Assembly (NCBI RefSeq): GCF_905171765.1
Contig: NC_053392.1
Span: forward strand, 444,754,837-444,818,836
Source of the DNA: Bufo bufo
Taxonomy: Eukaryota; Chordata; Amphibia; Anura; Bufonidae
Length of the DNA stretch: 64,000 nt
Reading direction: 5' to 3'
A program made the translations under genes and the position numbers. The notes beneath the pieces were generated by a model, which worked only from the letters and a program-made list of their open reading frames with translations, made no database searches and was not told the origin of the DNA. Of this stretch, positions 10,995 to 19,661 are shown one piece after another. Each line of letters begins with the position of its first letter. Positions within the stretch are counted from its first letter, which is position 1.

Positions 10995-11017
10995 GTTCGC
11001 TCATCCCTAGTACTCAG
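10995..11017. repeat. hAT right boundary: terminal inverted repeat plus 8-bp TSD
   Basis: GTTCGCTCATCCCTA (10995-11009) is the inverted counterpart of the left end; GTACTCAG at 11010-11017 repeats the left TSD exactly. Confidence 0.97.
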
Positions 11018-12908
11018 CAGAAGTGGCCCAAATCATTAAAAATAAAAAGCTAGCATTTTGTAATTATAAAAAAACCCAGAGCAATGAAGATAAGGAAATC
11101 TACAAGATTAGGCAGAGAGAGGCCAAGCAAGTTATAAGAACTTCTAAAGCGCAGGCAGAAGAAAAACTAGCTCAGTCTATGAAAAAAGGGGATAAGACAT
11201 TCTTCAGATATATAAATGAAAAAAGGAAATTAAAACAAGGAATAACTAAATTAAAAACAAAGGACGGAAGGTACTGTATGTAGAAGAGAATAAAGGGCTA
11301 GCCGACTGCCTTAATGAATACTTCTGTTCAGTTTTTACAAAAGAAAAAGGAGAAGGACCTCCACTAGAAAGAATGACTAATAAATCGTTTGATGCATGTA
11401 TCTTTACAGAGGAAGATGTTCTAAGTTTGCTGTCTAAGGTGAAGACAAATAAGTCACAGGGGCCTGATGAGATACACCCAAAATTATTAAAAGAGATTAG
11501 TGGTGAGCTGGCAAAACCGTTAACAGATTTATTTAACCAATCATTAGTAACAGGAGTCGTCCCGGAAGATTGGAAATTGGCAAATGTCGTGCCTATTCAC
11601 AAGAAAGGTAGTAGGGAGGAATCGAGCAACTATAGACCAGTGAGTCTGACATCAATAGTAGGCAAATTAATGGAAACCCTATTAAAGGATAGGATTGTGG
11701 AACATCTAAAATCCCATGGATTGCAAGATGAAAAACAACATGGGTTTACTTCAGGGAGATCATGTCAAACAAATCTTCTAGATTTTTTTGACTGGGTGAA
11801 TAAAATAATAGACGGTGGAGGTGCAGTAGACATCGCATATCTAGATTTTAGTAAGGCTTTTGACACTGTCCCACATTGAAGACTTATCAATAAACTGCAG
11901 TCATTGAGCATGGACTTCCATATTGTTGAGTGGATTAGGCAGTGGCTGAGTGACAGACAACAGAGGGTTGTAGTCAATGGAGAACATTCAAAACAAGGTC
12001 ATGTTACCAGTGGGGTTCCACAGGGATCTGTACTGGGACCGATTTTGTTTAATATCTTCGTAAGTGATATTGCAAAAGGCCTCGATGGTAAGGTTTGTCT
12101 TTTTGCTGATGACACAAAGATATGTAACAGGGTTGATGTTCCTGGAGGGAAACGCCAAATGGAAAAGGATTTAGGAAAACTAGAAGAATGGTCAGAACTC
12201 TGGAAACTGAAATTTAATGTGGATAAGTGCAAGATAATGCACCTGGGGCATAAAAACCCAAGGGCAGAATATAGAATATTTGACACAGTCCTGACCTCAG
12301 TATCTGAGGAAAGGGATTTAGGAGTAATTATTTCAGAAGACTTAAAGGTGGGAAGACAATGTAATAGAGCAACACGAAATGCCAGCAGAATGCTTGGATG
12401 TATAGGGAGAGGTATAAGCAGTAGAAAGAGTGAAGTGCTTATGCCGCTGTACAGAACACTGGTGAGACCTCACTTGGAGTATTGTGCTCAGTACTGGAGG
12501 CCATATCTCCAGAAGGATATAGATACTCTAGAGAGAGTTCAGAGAAGAGCTACTAAACTAGTACATGGATTGCAGGATAAAACTTACCAGGAAAGGTTAA
12601 AGGACCTTAATATGTATAGCTTGGAAGAAAGAAGAGACAGAGGGGATATGATAGAAACTTTTAAATACATAAAGGGAATCAACTCGGTAAAGGAGGAGAG
12701 CATATTTAAAAGAAGAAAAACTACCACAAGAGGACACAGTTTTAAATTAGAGGGGCAAAGGTTTAAAAGTAATATAAGGAAGTATTACTTTACTGAGAGA
12801 GTAGTGGATGCATGGAATAGCCTTCCTGCAGAAGTGGTAGCTGCAAATACAGTGAAGGGGTTTAAGCATGCATGGGATAGGCATAAGGCTATCCTTCATA
12901 TAAGATAG
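11018..12908 (+). pseudogene. CR1 LINE ORF2, reverse transcriptase half
   Basis: Continuation of the endonuclease ORF after the hAT. The linker (about 11018-11270, KKGDKTFFRYINEKRK) shifts frame by one base near 11270. The RT then runs SQGPDEIHPKLL, NYRPVSLTSIVGK, HGFTSGRSC, AYLDFSKAFDTVPH, a TGA at 11877 (probably a CGA codon hit by CpG decay), GVPQGSVLGPILFNIF, LFADDTKI (the catalytic DD), and a C-terminal region ending DAWNSLPAEVV...AWDRHKAILHIR. Apart from these two defects the enzyme is complete. Confidence 0.92.
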
Positions 12909-12980
12909 GGCCAGGGGCTATCCATAGTACTCAGTATATTGGGCAGACTAGATGGGCCAAATGGTTCTTATCTGCCGACA

Positions 12981-13006
12981 CATTCTATGTTTCTATGTTT
13001 CTATGT
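12981..13006 (+). repeat. CR1 LINE 3' tail, (TTCTATG)n
   Basis: Short tandem TTCTATG/TTTCTATG copies follow the conserved CR1 3' UTR (GGGCAGACTAGATGGGCC). In CR1 elements this replaces poly(A) and serves as the recognition end for reverse transcription. Confidence 0.9.
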
Positions 13007-13042
13007 TTCCGGAAGTACCACACACAGGTACACTTAGCATAG
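13007..13042 (+). pseudogene. C-terminal tail of the piggyBac transposase, separated by the LINE
   Basis: Directly after the LINE tail the sequence reads FRKYHTQVHLA and a TAG stop. This is what should follow the HPALC zinc-binding motif at about 1796 in this transposase family, so about 11.2 kb of foreign DNA splits one codon series. It fixes the LINE 3' junction at about 13006. No clear LINE target duplication is visible. Confidence 0.75.
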
Positions 13043-15263
13043 GGATTGCATCTCACAGGACAGGCACACAGGACTATTAGGGCCCTTTCACTCACAGCTG
13101 CTGCAAACCTCTGCTTTCACCTAGGACAAAGTGCATAATGTACTTCGCCACATCTTTGGGCGATTTGCGATTTGCACATTGTTGCATGGGGAAGGAGAGG
13201 TTTGTCCTATAAAGGTAAAAAAAAAAAAAACACTGGTAAGCAAAAAAGTTAACGTTCTGTTCAAAAAGTTAAATAAAGTTTATATGTTCCGTTCAAATGT
13301 TATTATAAAGTTAATAAATTTATTGCGTTGCGGCCTGGTTTTTTCTTTTTTGTTTTGTTTTTTTACCTTCCAGGTGGACCAACCGATCGATTAGCTGCAG
13401 CACTGATGTGCATTCTGACAGAAGCATTGCGCTGCTGTCAGATTACACAAAAGTCGGTGTATGCGGCGCTGCTAGACGAGATTTCTCCTCTGCAGTAAAA
13501 AATACGTTTGCCGAAACTTATGAGCTGAGGGGGAGGTGGTGTTCATATGCTTTGGCAAACACTTTGTATATAAAAATAAATAAATCCTGGCAATGATTTA
13601 TTCATCCACATCGATTGATGTGAATGGAGAAATCGGGTTTGCCAGGGCATACGGACTAAGTGGGTTTGGATGTTGGGCGGAACTTCTATGTCCTGGCAGA
13701 CGCCTTTGCCCTCCTTTTTTTTTTTTGGGCAGAGATTTTTTCATCCACATTGATCGATGTGAATGAAGAAATCTGTGCCGTTCATTTTTTCTTTCAGCCC
13801 AGAGGCTGAACAAAAAAAAAAAATATCATTACCCGTATGCTCAATAAAAGGAGAATAGCAGAAACTCCTAATGCTGGCCATACATGTAATGATTGCGGAG
13901 ACCCTCAAATGCCAGGGCAGTACAAACACCCCACAAATGACCCCATTTTGGAAAGAAGACACCCCAAGGTATTCGCTGAGGGGCATATTGAGTCCATGAA
14001 AGATTGAAATTTTTGTCCCAAGTTAGCGGAAAGGGAGACTTTGTGAGAAAAAAAATTTATATATATCAATTTCCGCTAACTTGTGCCCAAAATTTTTTTT
14101 TTCTATGAACTCGCCATGCCCCTCATTGAATATCTTGGGGTGTCTTCTTTCCAAAATGGGGTCACATGTGGGGTATTTATACTGCCCTGGCATTTTAGGG
14201 GCCCTAAAGCGTGAGAAGAAGCCTGGAATCCAAATGTCTAAAAATGCCCTCCTAAAAGGAATTTGGGCCCCTTTGCGCATCTAGGCTGCAAAAAAGTGTC
14301 ACACATGTGGTATCGCCGTACTCAGAAGAAGTTGGGGAATGTGTTTTGGGGTGTCATTTTACATATACCCAAGCTGGGTGAGATAAATATCTTGGTCAAA
14401 TGCCAACTTTGTATAAAAAAATGGGAAAAATTGTCTGTTGCCGAGATATTTATCTCACCCAGCATGGGTATATGTAAAATGACACCCCAAAACACATTGC
14501 CCAACTTCTCCTGAGTACGGCGATACCAGATGTGTGACACTTTTTTGCAGCCTAGGTGGGCAAAGGGGCCCACATTCCAAAGAGCACCTTTAGGATTTCA
14601 CAGGGCATTTTTTACACATTTTGATTTCAAACTACATCCCACACATTAGGGACCCTTAAATGCCAGGGCAGTATAACTACCCCACAAGTGACCCCATTTT
14701 GTAAAAAAGACACCCCCAGGTATTTCGTGATGGGCATAGTGAGTTCATGGAAGTTTTTATTTTTTGTCACAAGTTAGTGGAATATGAGACTTTGTAAGAA
14801 AAAAAAAAATCATCATTTTCCGCTAACTTGTGACAAAAAATAAAAAGTTCTATGAACTCACTATGCCCATCAGCGAATACCTTAGGGTGTCTACTTTCCG
14901 AAATGGGGTTATTTGTGGGGTTTTTCTTTTGTCTGGGCATTGTAGAACCTCAGGAAACATGACAGGTGCTCAGAAAGTCAGAGCTGCTTCAAAAAGCGGA
15001 AATTCACATTTTTGTACCATAGTTTGTAAACGCTATAACCCAAACCATTTTTTTTTACCCAAACATTTTTTTTTATCAAAGACATGTAGAACAATAAATT
15101 TGTATATATAGATGTCGTTTTTTTTTAAAATTTTTACAACTGAAAGTGAAAAATATCATTTTTTTTGCAAATATTTTGCAATAAACGCTGAAAGTAGTGT
15201 AGTGTAGAATTGTAAAAAGTGGTCTGGTCATTAAGGGTGTTTAAGCTAGGGGAGCTGAGGTGG
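13043..15263. repeat. piggyBac 3' region with large palindromes; no gene
   Basis: Non-coding right arm of piggyBac. From about 13.9 kb it is a chain of palindromes with dyad centres near 14062, 14418 and 14810; each arm is about 100-150 bp. Landmarks are GTCACAAGTTAG / CTAACTTGTGAC and GGGGTGTCATTTTACATAT with its reverse complement. The stretch 13043-13880 is AT-rich with homopolymer runs; I see nothing functional there. The arm is homologous in reverse complement to 56078-58370. Confidence 0.85.
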
Positions 15264-15267
15264 TTAA
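15264..15267. other. piggyBac right target site TTAA
   Basis: TTAA directly abuts the terminal GGTGG; the matching left copy would be off-window. The following bases (AATGTCACTTTTTTGCAGAG) resume family-C sequence, which matches 32698 onward. Confidence 0.8.
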
Positions 15268-15424
15268 AATGTCACTTTTTTGCAGAGTTTCCATTTAAAT
15301 TTTTTCCTGTAAGGCAGCAAAGGTTAATGAGGACCTGTCACCACAAAATGCAATGCAATCTGAAAACTGATTGATATATAGTTTTATGGGGAAAGATTCA
15401 GTAAAACAATAATTTATACATTTA

Positions 15425-16609
15425 CACTCACCTAAAGAATTATTAGGAACACCATACTAATACGGTGTTGGACCCCCTTTTGCCTTCAGAACTGCCTTAA
15501 TTCTACGTGGCATTGATTCCACAAGGTGCTGATATCATTCTTTCGAAATGTTGGCCCATATTGATAGGATAGCATCTTGCAGTTGATGGAGATTTGTGGG
15601 ATGCACATCCAGGGCACGAAACTCCCGTTCCACCACATCCCAAAGATGCTCTATTGGGTTGAGATCTGGTGACTGTGGGGGCCATTTTAGTACAGTGAAC
15701 TCATTGTCATGTTCAAGAAACCAATTTGAAATGATTCGAGCTTTGTGACATGGTGCATTATCCTGCTGGAAGTAGCCAGAGGATGGGTACATGGTGGTCA
15801 TGAAGGGATGGACATGGTCAGAAACAATGCTCAGGTAGCACGTGGCATTTAAACGATGCCCAGTTGGCACTAAGGGGCCTAAAGTGTGCCCAGAAAACAT
15901 CCCCCACACCATTACACCACCACCACCAGCCTTCACAGTGGTAACAAGGATGATGGATACATGTTCTCATTCTGTTTACGCCAAATTCGGACTCTACCAT
16001 TTGAATGTCTCAACAGAAATCGAGACTAATCAGACCAGGCAACATTTTTCCAGTCTTCAACAGTCCAATTTTGGTGAGCTCGTGCCAATTGTAGCCTCTT
16101 TTTCCTATTTGTAGTGGAGATGAGTGGTACCCGGTGGGGTCTTCTGCTGTTGTAGCCCATCCGCCTCAAGGTTGTGCGTGTTGTGGCTTCACAAATGCTT
16201 TGCTGCATACCTCGGTTGTAACGAGTGGTTATTTCAGTCAACGTTGCTCTTCTATCAGCTTGAATCAGTCGGCCCATTCTCCTCTGACCTCTAGCATCCA
16301 CAAGGACTGCCGCATACTGGATGTTTTTCCCTTTTCACACCATTCTTTGTAAACCCTAGAAATGGTTGTGCGTGAAAATCCCAGTAACTGAGCAGATTGT
16401 GAAATACTCAGACCGGCCCGTCTGGCACCAACAACCATGCCACGCTCAAAATTGCTTAAATCACCTTTCTTTCCCATTTTGACATTCAGTTTGGAGTTCA
16501 GGAGATTGTCTTGACCAGGACCACCCCCCTAAATGCATTGAAGCAACTGCCATGTGATTGCATTAATGAGAAATAGAACAGGTGTTCCTAATAATACTTT
16601 AGGTGAGTG
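15425..16609 (-). mobile_element. Tc1/mariner-type transposon, decayed
   Basis: Terminal repeats CACTCACCTAAAGAATTATT (left) and the inverted ...AATAATACTTTAGGTGAGTG (right), each flanked by TA (15423-15424, 16610-16611). It is inserted in the TTAA MITE. The minus strand carries a frameshifted transposase. Confidence 0.9.
15535..16477 (-). pseudogene. Tc1-like transposase pseudogene
   Basis: Starts MGKKGDLSNFERGMVVGARRA, with a helix-turn-helix (SISQSAQLLGFSRTTISRVYKEW) and a second DNA-binding half (LTEITTRYN...TLRRMGYNSRRP). The catalytic core keeps WKNVAWSD, then GGGGVMVWGMF, YFQQDNAPCH (second Asp) and [13 protein letters not shown] (final Glu, DD34E spacing). At least three frame changes break it, so it is inactive. 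Confidence 0.88.
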
Positions 16610-16791
16610 TATATCTCAGTTTTTTCTACTCTCAGTGATTGACAGCATTTTGTGTATAAATGTGCATACAGAGGTAGCTGTCAGTCACTGATAACCCCTC
16701 CCTTCTGTACCGATAGGTATTCACAGGAGGCAGAAAAAGCAAAGATATAAATGTTGTAAAGGATTGTCTCTTATCCGGGCATCATTCTCAC

Positions 16792-17290
16792 AGACTTCGT
16801 TACGGACACCAGATTGAAGTACAAATGATGCTTTATTTTCAAGCACATCAGCACAAAACAGCAACCAAAACATAAATCTAAAACATAAATCCTCTGGCCA
16901 CTGACTAAACAGTCTTTCCCTCTCTATCAGGATCTGGGTCTACCACCCAGCTCCCCAAAACACATCACCAGTGCTTACCTCACACACAGGGTTAGAGGGT
17001 CCCGGCTCCCACAGGCCTCCACACAGCCTGCTCCTTTCCCAGACTGGGAGCAACACCAAAGTCCAGCAACAGGATTACATAGAATCCCTGGACATGGGCA
17101 TATTCCAAAATCCCAGACTGGAACATGGAAAGCAGGCACCCACCCAACACATTGCCTGTTCCCAGTAAAAGCCCGCCCCGGACAAGCTGCAGCCAACTAA
17201 GCTAACTATCCTGGTGTCCATCCTTGTGCAAACACCTCTTTTTCATGCTTTCCCAGGACTTTACTGCACCCATCACTATTCACATTGCCA
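16792..17290 (-). repeat. 3' LTR of the LTR element
   Basis: Aligns with 21253-21828 over most of its length; begins (minus strand) TGGCAATGTGAATAGTGAT and ends near GTCTGTGAGAATGA. Relative to the 5' LTR it lacks a block of roughly 80-95 bp around 17225 and has a small insertion near 16875. These differences mean the copies have diverged or were produced by recombination. Confidence 0.85.
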
Positions 17291-17293
17291 CAT

Positions 17294-17313
17294 CCCCCCC
17301 CCCCCCCCCCCCC
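17294..17313 (-). other. Poly-G polypurine tract candidate
   Basis: Twenty consecutive C on the plus strand (G on the coding strand) end three bases before the 3' LTR start, which is where a plus-strand primer tract belongs. A pure G run is unusual but purine-only. Confidence 0.55.
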
Positions 17314-17399
17314 ACTGTGTTCAACCCTGTGGGGGTGAACACATGTACCAAACGGATGCTTGTGATAGGGCATCCGCATTAACCTGCCATCTTCCAGCT

Positions 17400-17590
17400 C
17401 AACATTCCCCCTGGAAGATGTGGCCAGCATAACAGGCTTCCCTTTATTCTGCCAGACCCAGGCCAGAAGGGCTCGGTTTGTCATAAACATTGCCTTCCTA
17501 TCTAGTAGAAACTGTCTAAAGGCCTTCTGTGCCCAACTAATGGCCAGACACTCTTTTTCTACTGCTTTCTGAGTTTTCTGAGTGACAATA
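17400..17590 (-). pseudogene. Gypsy-type RNase H remnant
   Basis: The motif AVEKECLAISWAQKAFRQFL corresponds to the Gypsy RNase H element normally reading EKE-x-LAI-x-WA, followed by LDRKAMFMTNRALLAWVW (usually the TDHKAL region, here TNRAL so the Asp is lost). It lies just upstream of the polypurine tract. The preceding RT palm is absent; upstream sequence is instead Gln/Glu-rich (EQLCEQSSQELQQYKK) and not recognised. Confidence 0.7.
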
Positions 17591-17754
17591 ACATGCTCTC
17601 ACACTCTTTGATTCTTGCTCCCATTGCTCAGGCCTTTTCTTGTACTGCTGCAGCTCTTGACTGGACTGTTCACATAGTTGCTCCCATTCATGCTCGTGTT
17701 CAGACCCTTTCTCCTTGGCTTTGCAGTGCTCCTTTCAGCAGAGCATGCTTGCCC

Positions 17755-18332
17755 CCGCTCGCTATTTTTTCAGCAGTGGTTTCTTCAGATTTGACCTCAG
17801 TTTCAGGGTCTTCTGCTTCTTCAGTGGCTCTCTCCACTTCGGCAGAACCCTCTTCAGCCTTATCCTTGGTCTCTGGAACATCCGAGGATTTCTCCCACTT
17901 TAAGACCTCGGCCTTAGCTTCTTCGGCCTCTGTTTCTTTGGAGTCTCCATTCACTTTATTAGCCTTCTCATCCTCCACGGACATGGCATCATATCCTTGC
18001 CTTCTTAACTTCACCTCCTCTTTCTCATCAAGGTTGGAGGCCCTGGGGACATCTTTACCAGACTCGTGGTCTTCTGGTAATCCCTCCAGAGGTTTTGTTC
18101 CCCATTCGTTTAGGCTTTAGAAGAGCCATCTCACAGTAGTAGACACCATCTGCATGCTGGTCGTCTGTCTCCTGGTATTTCTTCTCCAGCAGACCGCTGG
18201 CTTTCTGAAGACACTGACGGCAGAGGGAACATCTTTCATGATCAGGTCCTGGCTACTCATTGCCACGAGTCTCTTGGCTTCTGTATCCACATAAGCCCCA
18301 TCAACTGGTTCAGCAGATACATCTTCCATCTT
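17755..18332 (-). pseudogene. NASP: Captured NASP-like (histone chaperone) fragment, intronless
   Basis: NASP is a nuclear TPR-type chaperone for histones H1/H3. Reading the minus strand: [20 protein letters not shown], then [13 protein letters not shown], then in a neighbouring frame [20 protein letters not shown] and [10 protein letters not shown], then back in the first frame KPLEGLPEDHESG, ASNLDEKEE, QGYDAMSVEDEKANK and a long Glu-rich tail. This order matches the NASP N-terminal TPR (an IPAAVNAFQEA-like helix, LLGKKYGET, YYGKALLE), the LEGV/LEG-PE segment, the DNVDE block and the acidic region. Two frameshifts (about 18200 and 18090) compensate. No intron-like gap is seen, so the source was probably spliced mRNA. 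A pseudogene of host origin, carried by the LTR element. Confidence 0.8.
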
Positions 18333-19661
18333 CTCTGCCTCGGCCGGCACCCCGGCGTCACCATCTCCAGACTCATAGACGTTCTTCCCGACATCATCTT
18401 TTGAGCTCATGAGATCTTCCATCTCTGCTCTAAGTTGCTTGTTCAGCCTCTCACATTCACCTCGCTCTTCAAGCGCTTCTTCAAGGTATCGAGCCAAGGA
18501 GAGGGCCTCCTGTTCCAGATGCTCTTCACTCTGCTCTGCTGCAGCCGATGTAGGAGTATCACCATTCTCTTTTGGACACCCTGTGGGGGTTCCACCCAGG
18601 ATCCCTTTAAGCACTTTGTTTGTGTCTACTGCAGTCTTCTTCGGTGACTCTGTGAAGACAGCTAGTCCCTTCTCTATCATATCTAGAGACCGTGTGGAGA
18701 GAGAGAAATCTTCATGATTGCAGCTGTACTGACGTGTCAGGTCATCTACCCCTGCCTGGGTATGGGTCTCAGACACTAGGCTGCCACTTCCCCACTCAGC
18801 TATCTTCACGTCAGGTATAACTGTTGTCTGGTCGCTACTAGTGACTGCCTGAATTTCGCAATACCTTGACATGGTAGCTTTCCTCTTTGCGTTGCTAACG
18901 GTCACAGCACGAACATTATATATAAAGCTCAGGTCATTATCAACCCTGACCTCTAGGGGCCTCGATGAGCCCATCTCCACATTGGACACCTCCCCAGCAA
19001 CTATAAAATCCCGTGGAGACTGCATATCGACCTCTGGTATGTGTGGTACACCCTCTAGGACGGCCACACTGTATCCTTGCCCATTTTTTACAGTGGGTTC
19101 CCTCAGCTGTGAGCACTCAACATCAATCAGCATTTTTATACCATAAACATTTTTACCAAGAGGTAGAGCTTCCCCAACCACAGCCTGCAAAGGAAGAGGG
19201 TTGGCATCCTCATCAGACCTTGTACATAAACCCACATTACCATTATACATTTCAACAAATTCTGCACAATCACTTGGCACCTTGTCTGCACCATTGTTTC
19301 CAATGGTCATTTCACTCACACCACCGAGTTCAATGTGTATGTCTGTCACGCTCTCATTTAAAGGGACAGTTTCAGGTTTTGCAGCAGTTACGTCACTTTC
19401 TGCATAAATGTCCCGCACATAGTTCCCAGCCACCCGGCTGGCAGGTACCAGGATCACCTGGCTCTCTGTGTCCAACAACGCCTGGACTGGACTGCCCTTC
19501 TCCATAAGGTCACACATTTGTGTAGCAGTCTCTAGTCCTGGTGTTTTTACACAGACTGGCTCTGCAGAGAGCAACTGCTGCCGGCTCATATCACAACACA
19601 GGGCTTCTGAGGCATTAGGGCACTGGTCAGCTTCATTCCCAACCTCCAGAGTCCCTCTCAC
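18117..19661 (-). CDS. 514-codon chimeric LTR-element ORF (protease-like + myosin-like + NASP-like)
   Basis: Residues 1-130 look retrotransposon-derived: [20 protein letters not shown] has the shape of an aspartic-protease active site (expected LLDTGSQ), here with Glu replacing the Gly, so protease activity is unlikely. Residues about 130-370 are unrecognised (includes [19 protein letters not shown]). Residues 385-430 match the non-muscle myosin II tail, and from about 445 the frame enters the NASP-like segment until a frameshift; the last 28 residues are out of the NASP frame. No canonical gag is identified. Whether the ORF is translated is unknown. The first Met is arbitrary because upstream sequence (19662 onward) looks unrelated. 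Confidence 0.6.
   Translation of the reverse strand: MRGTLEVGNEADQCPNASEALCCDMSRQQLLSAEPVCVKTPGLETATQMCDLMEKGSPVQALLDTESQVILVPASRVAGNYVRDIYAESDVTAAKPETVPLNESVTDIHIELGGVSEMTIGNNGADKVPSDCAEFVEMYNGNVGLCTRSDEDANPLPLQAVVGEALPLGKNVYGIKMLIDVECSQLREPTVKNGQGYSVAVLEGVPHIPEVDMQSPRDFIVAGEVSNVEMGSSRPLEVRVDNDLSFIYNVRAVTVSNAKRKATMSRYCEIQAVTSSDQTTVIPDVKIAEWGSGSLVSETHTQAGVDDLTRQYSCNHEDFSLSTRSLDMIEKGLAVFTESPKKTAVDTNKVLKGILGGTPTGCPKENGDTPTSAAAEQSEEHLEQEALSLARYLEEALEERGECERLNKQLRAEMEDLMSSKDDVGKNVYESGDGDAGVPAEAEKMEDVSAEPVDGAYVDTEAKRLVAMSSQDLIMKDVPSAVSVFRKPAVCWRRNTRRQTTSMQMVSTTVRWLF
18372..18509 (-). pseudogene. Captured non-muscle myosin II heavy-chain coiled-coil fragment
   Basis: Forty-six residues starting [20 protein letters not shown] and continuing [20 protein letters not shown] then GKNVYE. 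The string [17 protein letters not shown] is characteristic of the S2/light-meromyosin rod of non-muscle/smooth myosin II (MYH9/10/11/14 group), with the heptad pattern intact. Which paralogue cannot be decided from this length. It is in frame with both the upstream protease-like part and the start of the NASP-like part, only about 14 residues away. Confidence 0.82.

Larger units (their letters stand above)
3503..11009 (-). mobile_element. Complete autonomous hAT transposon (ZBED-type), 7.5 kb
   Basis: A full-length element with 15-bp imperfect terminal inverted repeats (TAGAGTTGAGCGAAC / TAGGGATGAGCGAAC), a perfect 8-bp TSD and one uninterrupted transposase gene on the minus strand. Subterminal regions (3517-3640 and 10880-10995) are crowded with TTCGG/CCGAA motifs, probably transposase-binding sites by analogy with other hATs. 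Downstream of the gene is a 141-bp array; upstream (the promoter side) are 295-bp and 78-bp arrays. A related but broken copy spans 30126-50572. Intact ORF, perfect TSD and insertion into an otherwise mutated LINE make this one of the youngest insertions in the left cluster. Confidence 0.95.
1815..13006 (+). mobile_element. CR1-type non-LTR retrotransposon (LINE), 5'-truncated, split by hAT
   Basis: A copy-and-paste LINE in two pieces (about 1815-3502 and 11010-13006). ORF1 has an SGNH/GDSL-esterase-like domain and ORF2 an apurinic-type endonuclease plus reverse transcriptase. The 3' end is an octamer-like tail with three copies of TTCTATG instead of poly(A), which is diagnostic of CR1/L3-like LINEs. 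Translated matches such as FADDTK and GVPQGSVLGP are those of the CR1 clade. The 5' junction with piggyBac lies somewhere in 1805-1830 and cannot be placed exactly. ORF2 has one nonsense codon at 3337, a one-base frameshift near 11270 and another nonsense codon at 11877. Confidence 0.9.
1..15263 (+). mobile_element. piggyBac transposon, right end present, left end off-window, split by a CR1 LINE
   Basis: A cut-and-paste transposon of the piggyBac superfamily. It is recognised by its transposase at 3-1826 and by a right terminus reading ...GAGGTGG followed by the target TTAA at 15264-15267. The element is interrupted at about 1815-13006 by a CR1 LINE; the transposase C-terminus resumes at 13007. 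Its last kilobase (about 13.9-15.26 kb) is homologous, in reverse complement, to the left end of the non-autonomous element at 56078-59797: both share the subterminal motif GTAGTGTAGTG and a terminal CCAC(C/T)T next to TTAA. The left inverted repeat must lie upstream of base 1, so full length and TSD cannot be checked. Confidence 0.88.

Noticed and set aside
17593..18120. 175-codon plus-strand open frame, Ser/Ala-rich
   Set aside because: Exact antisense of the Glu-rich NASP-like segment; Glu codons read backwards give Ser/Leu.
18372..18509. Myosin-like segment explained as a generic coiled coil
   Set aside because: Generic coiled coils do not share a contiguous string like [17 protein letters not shown]; the match is specific, so the generic explanation was dropped.
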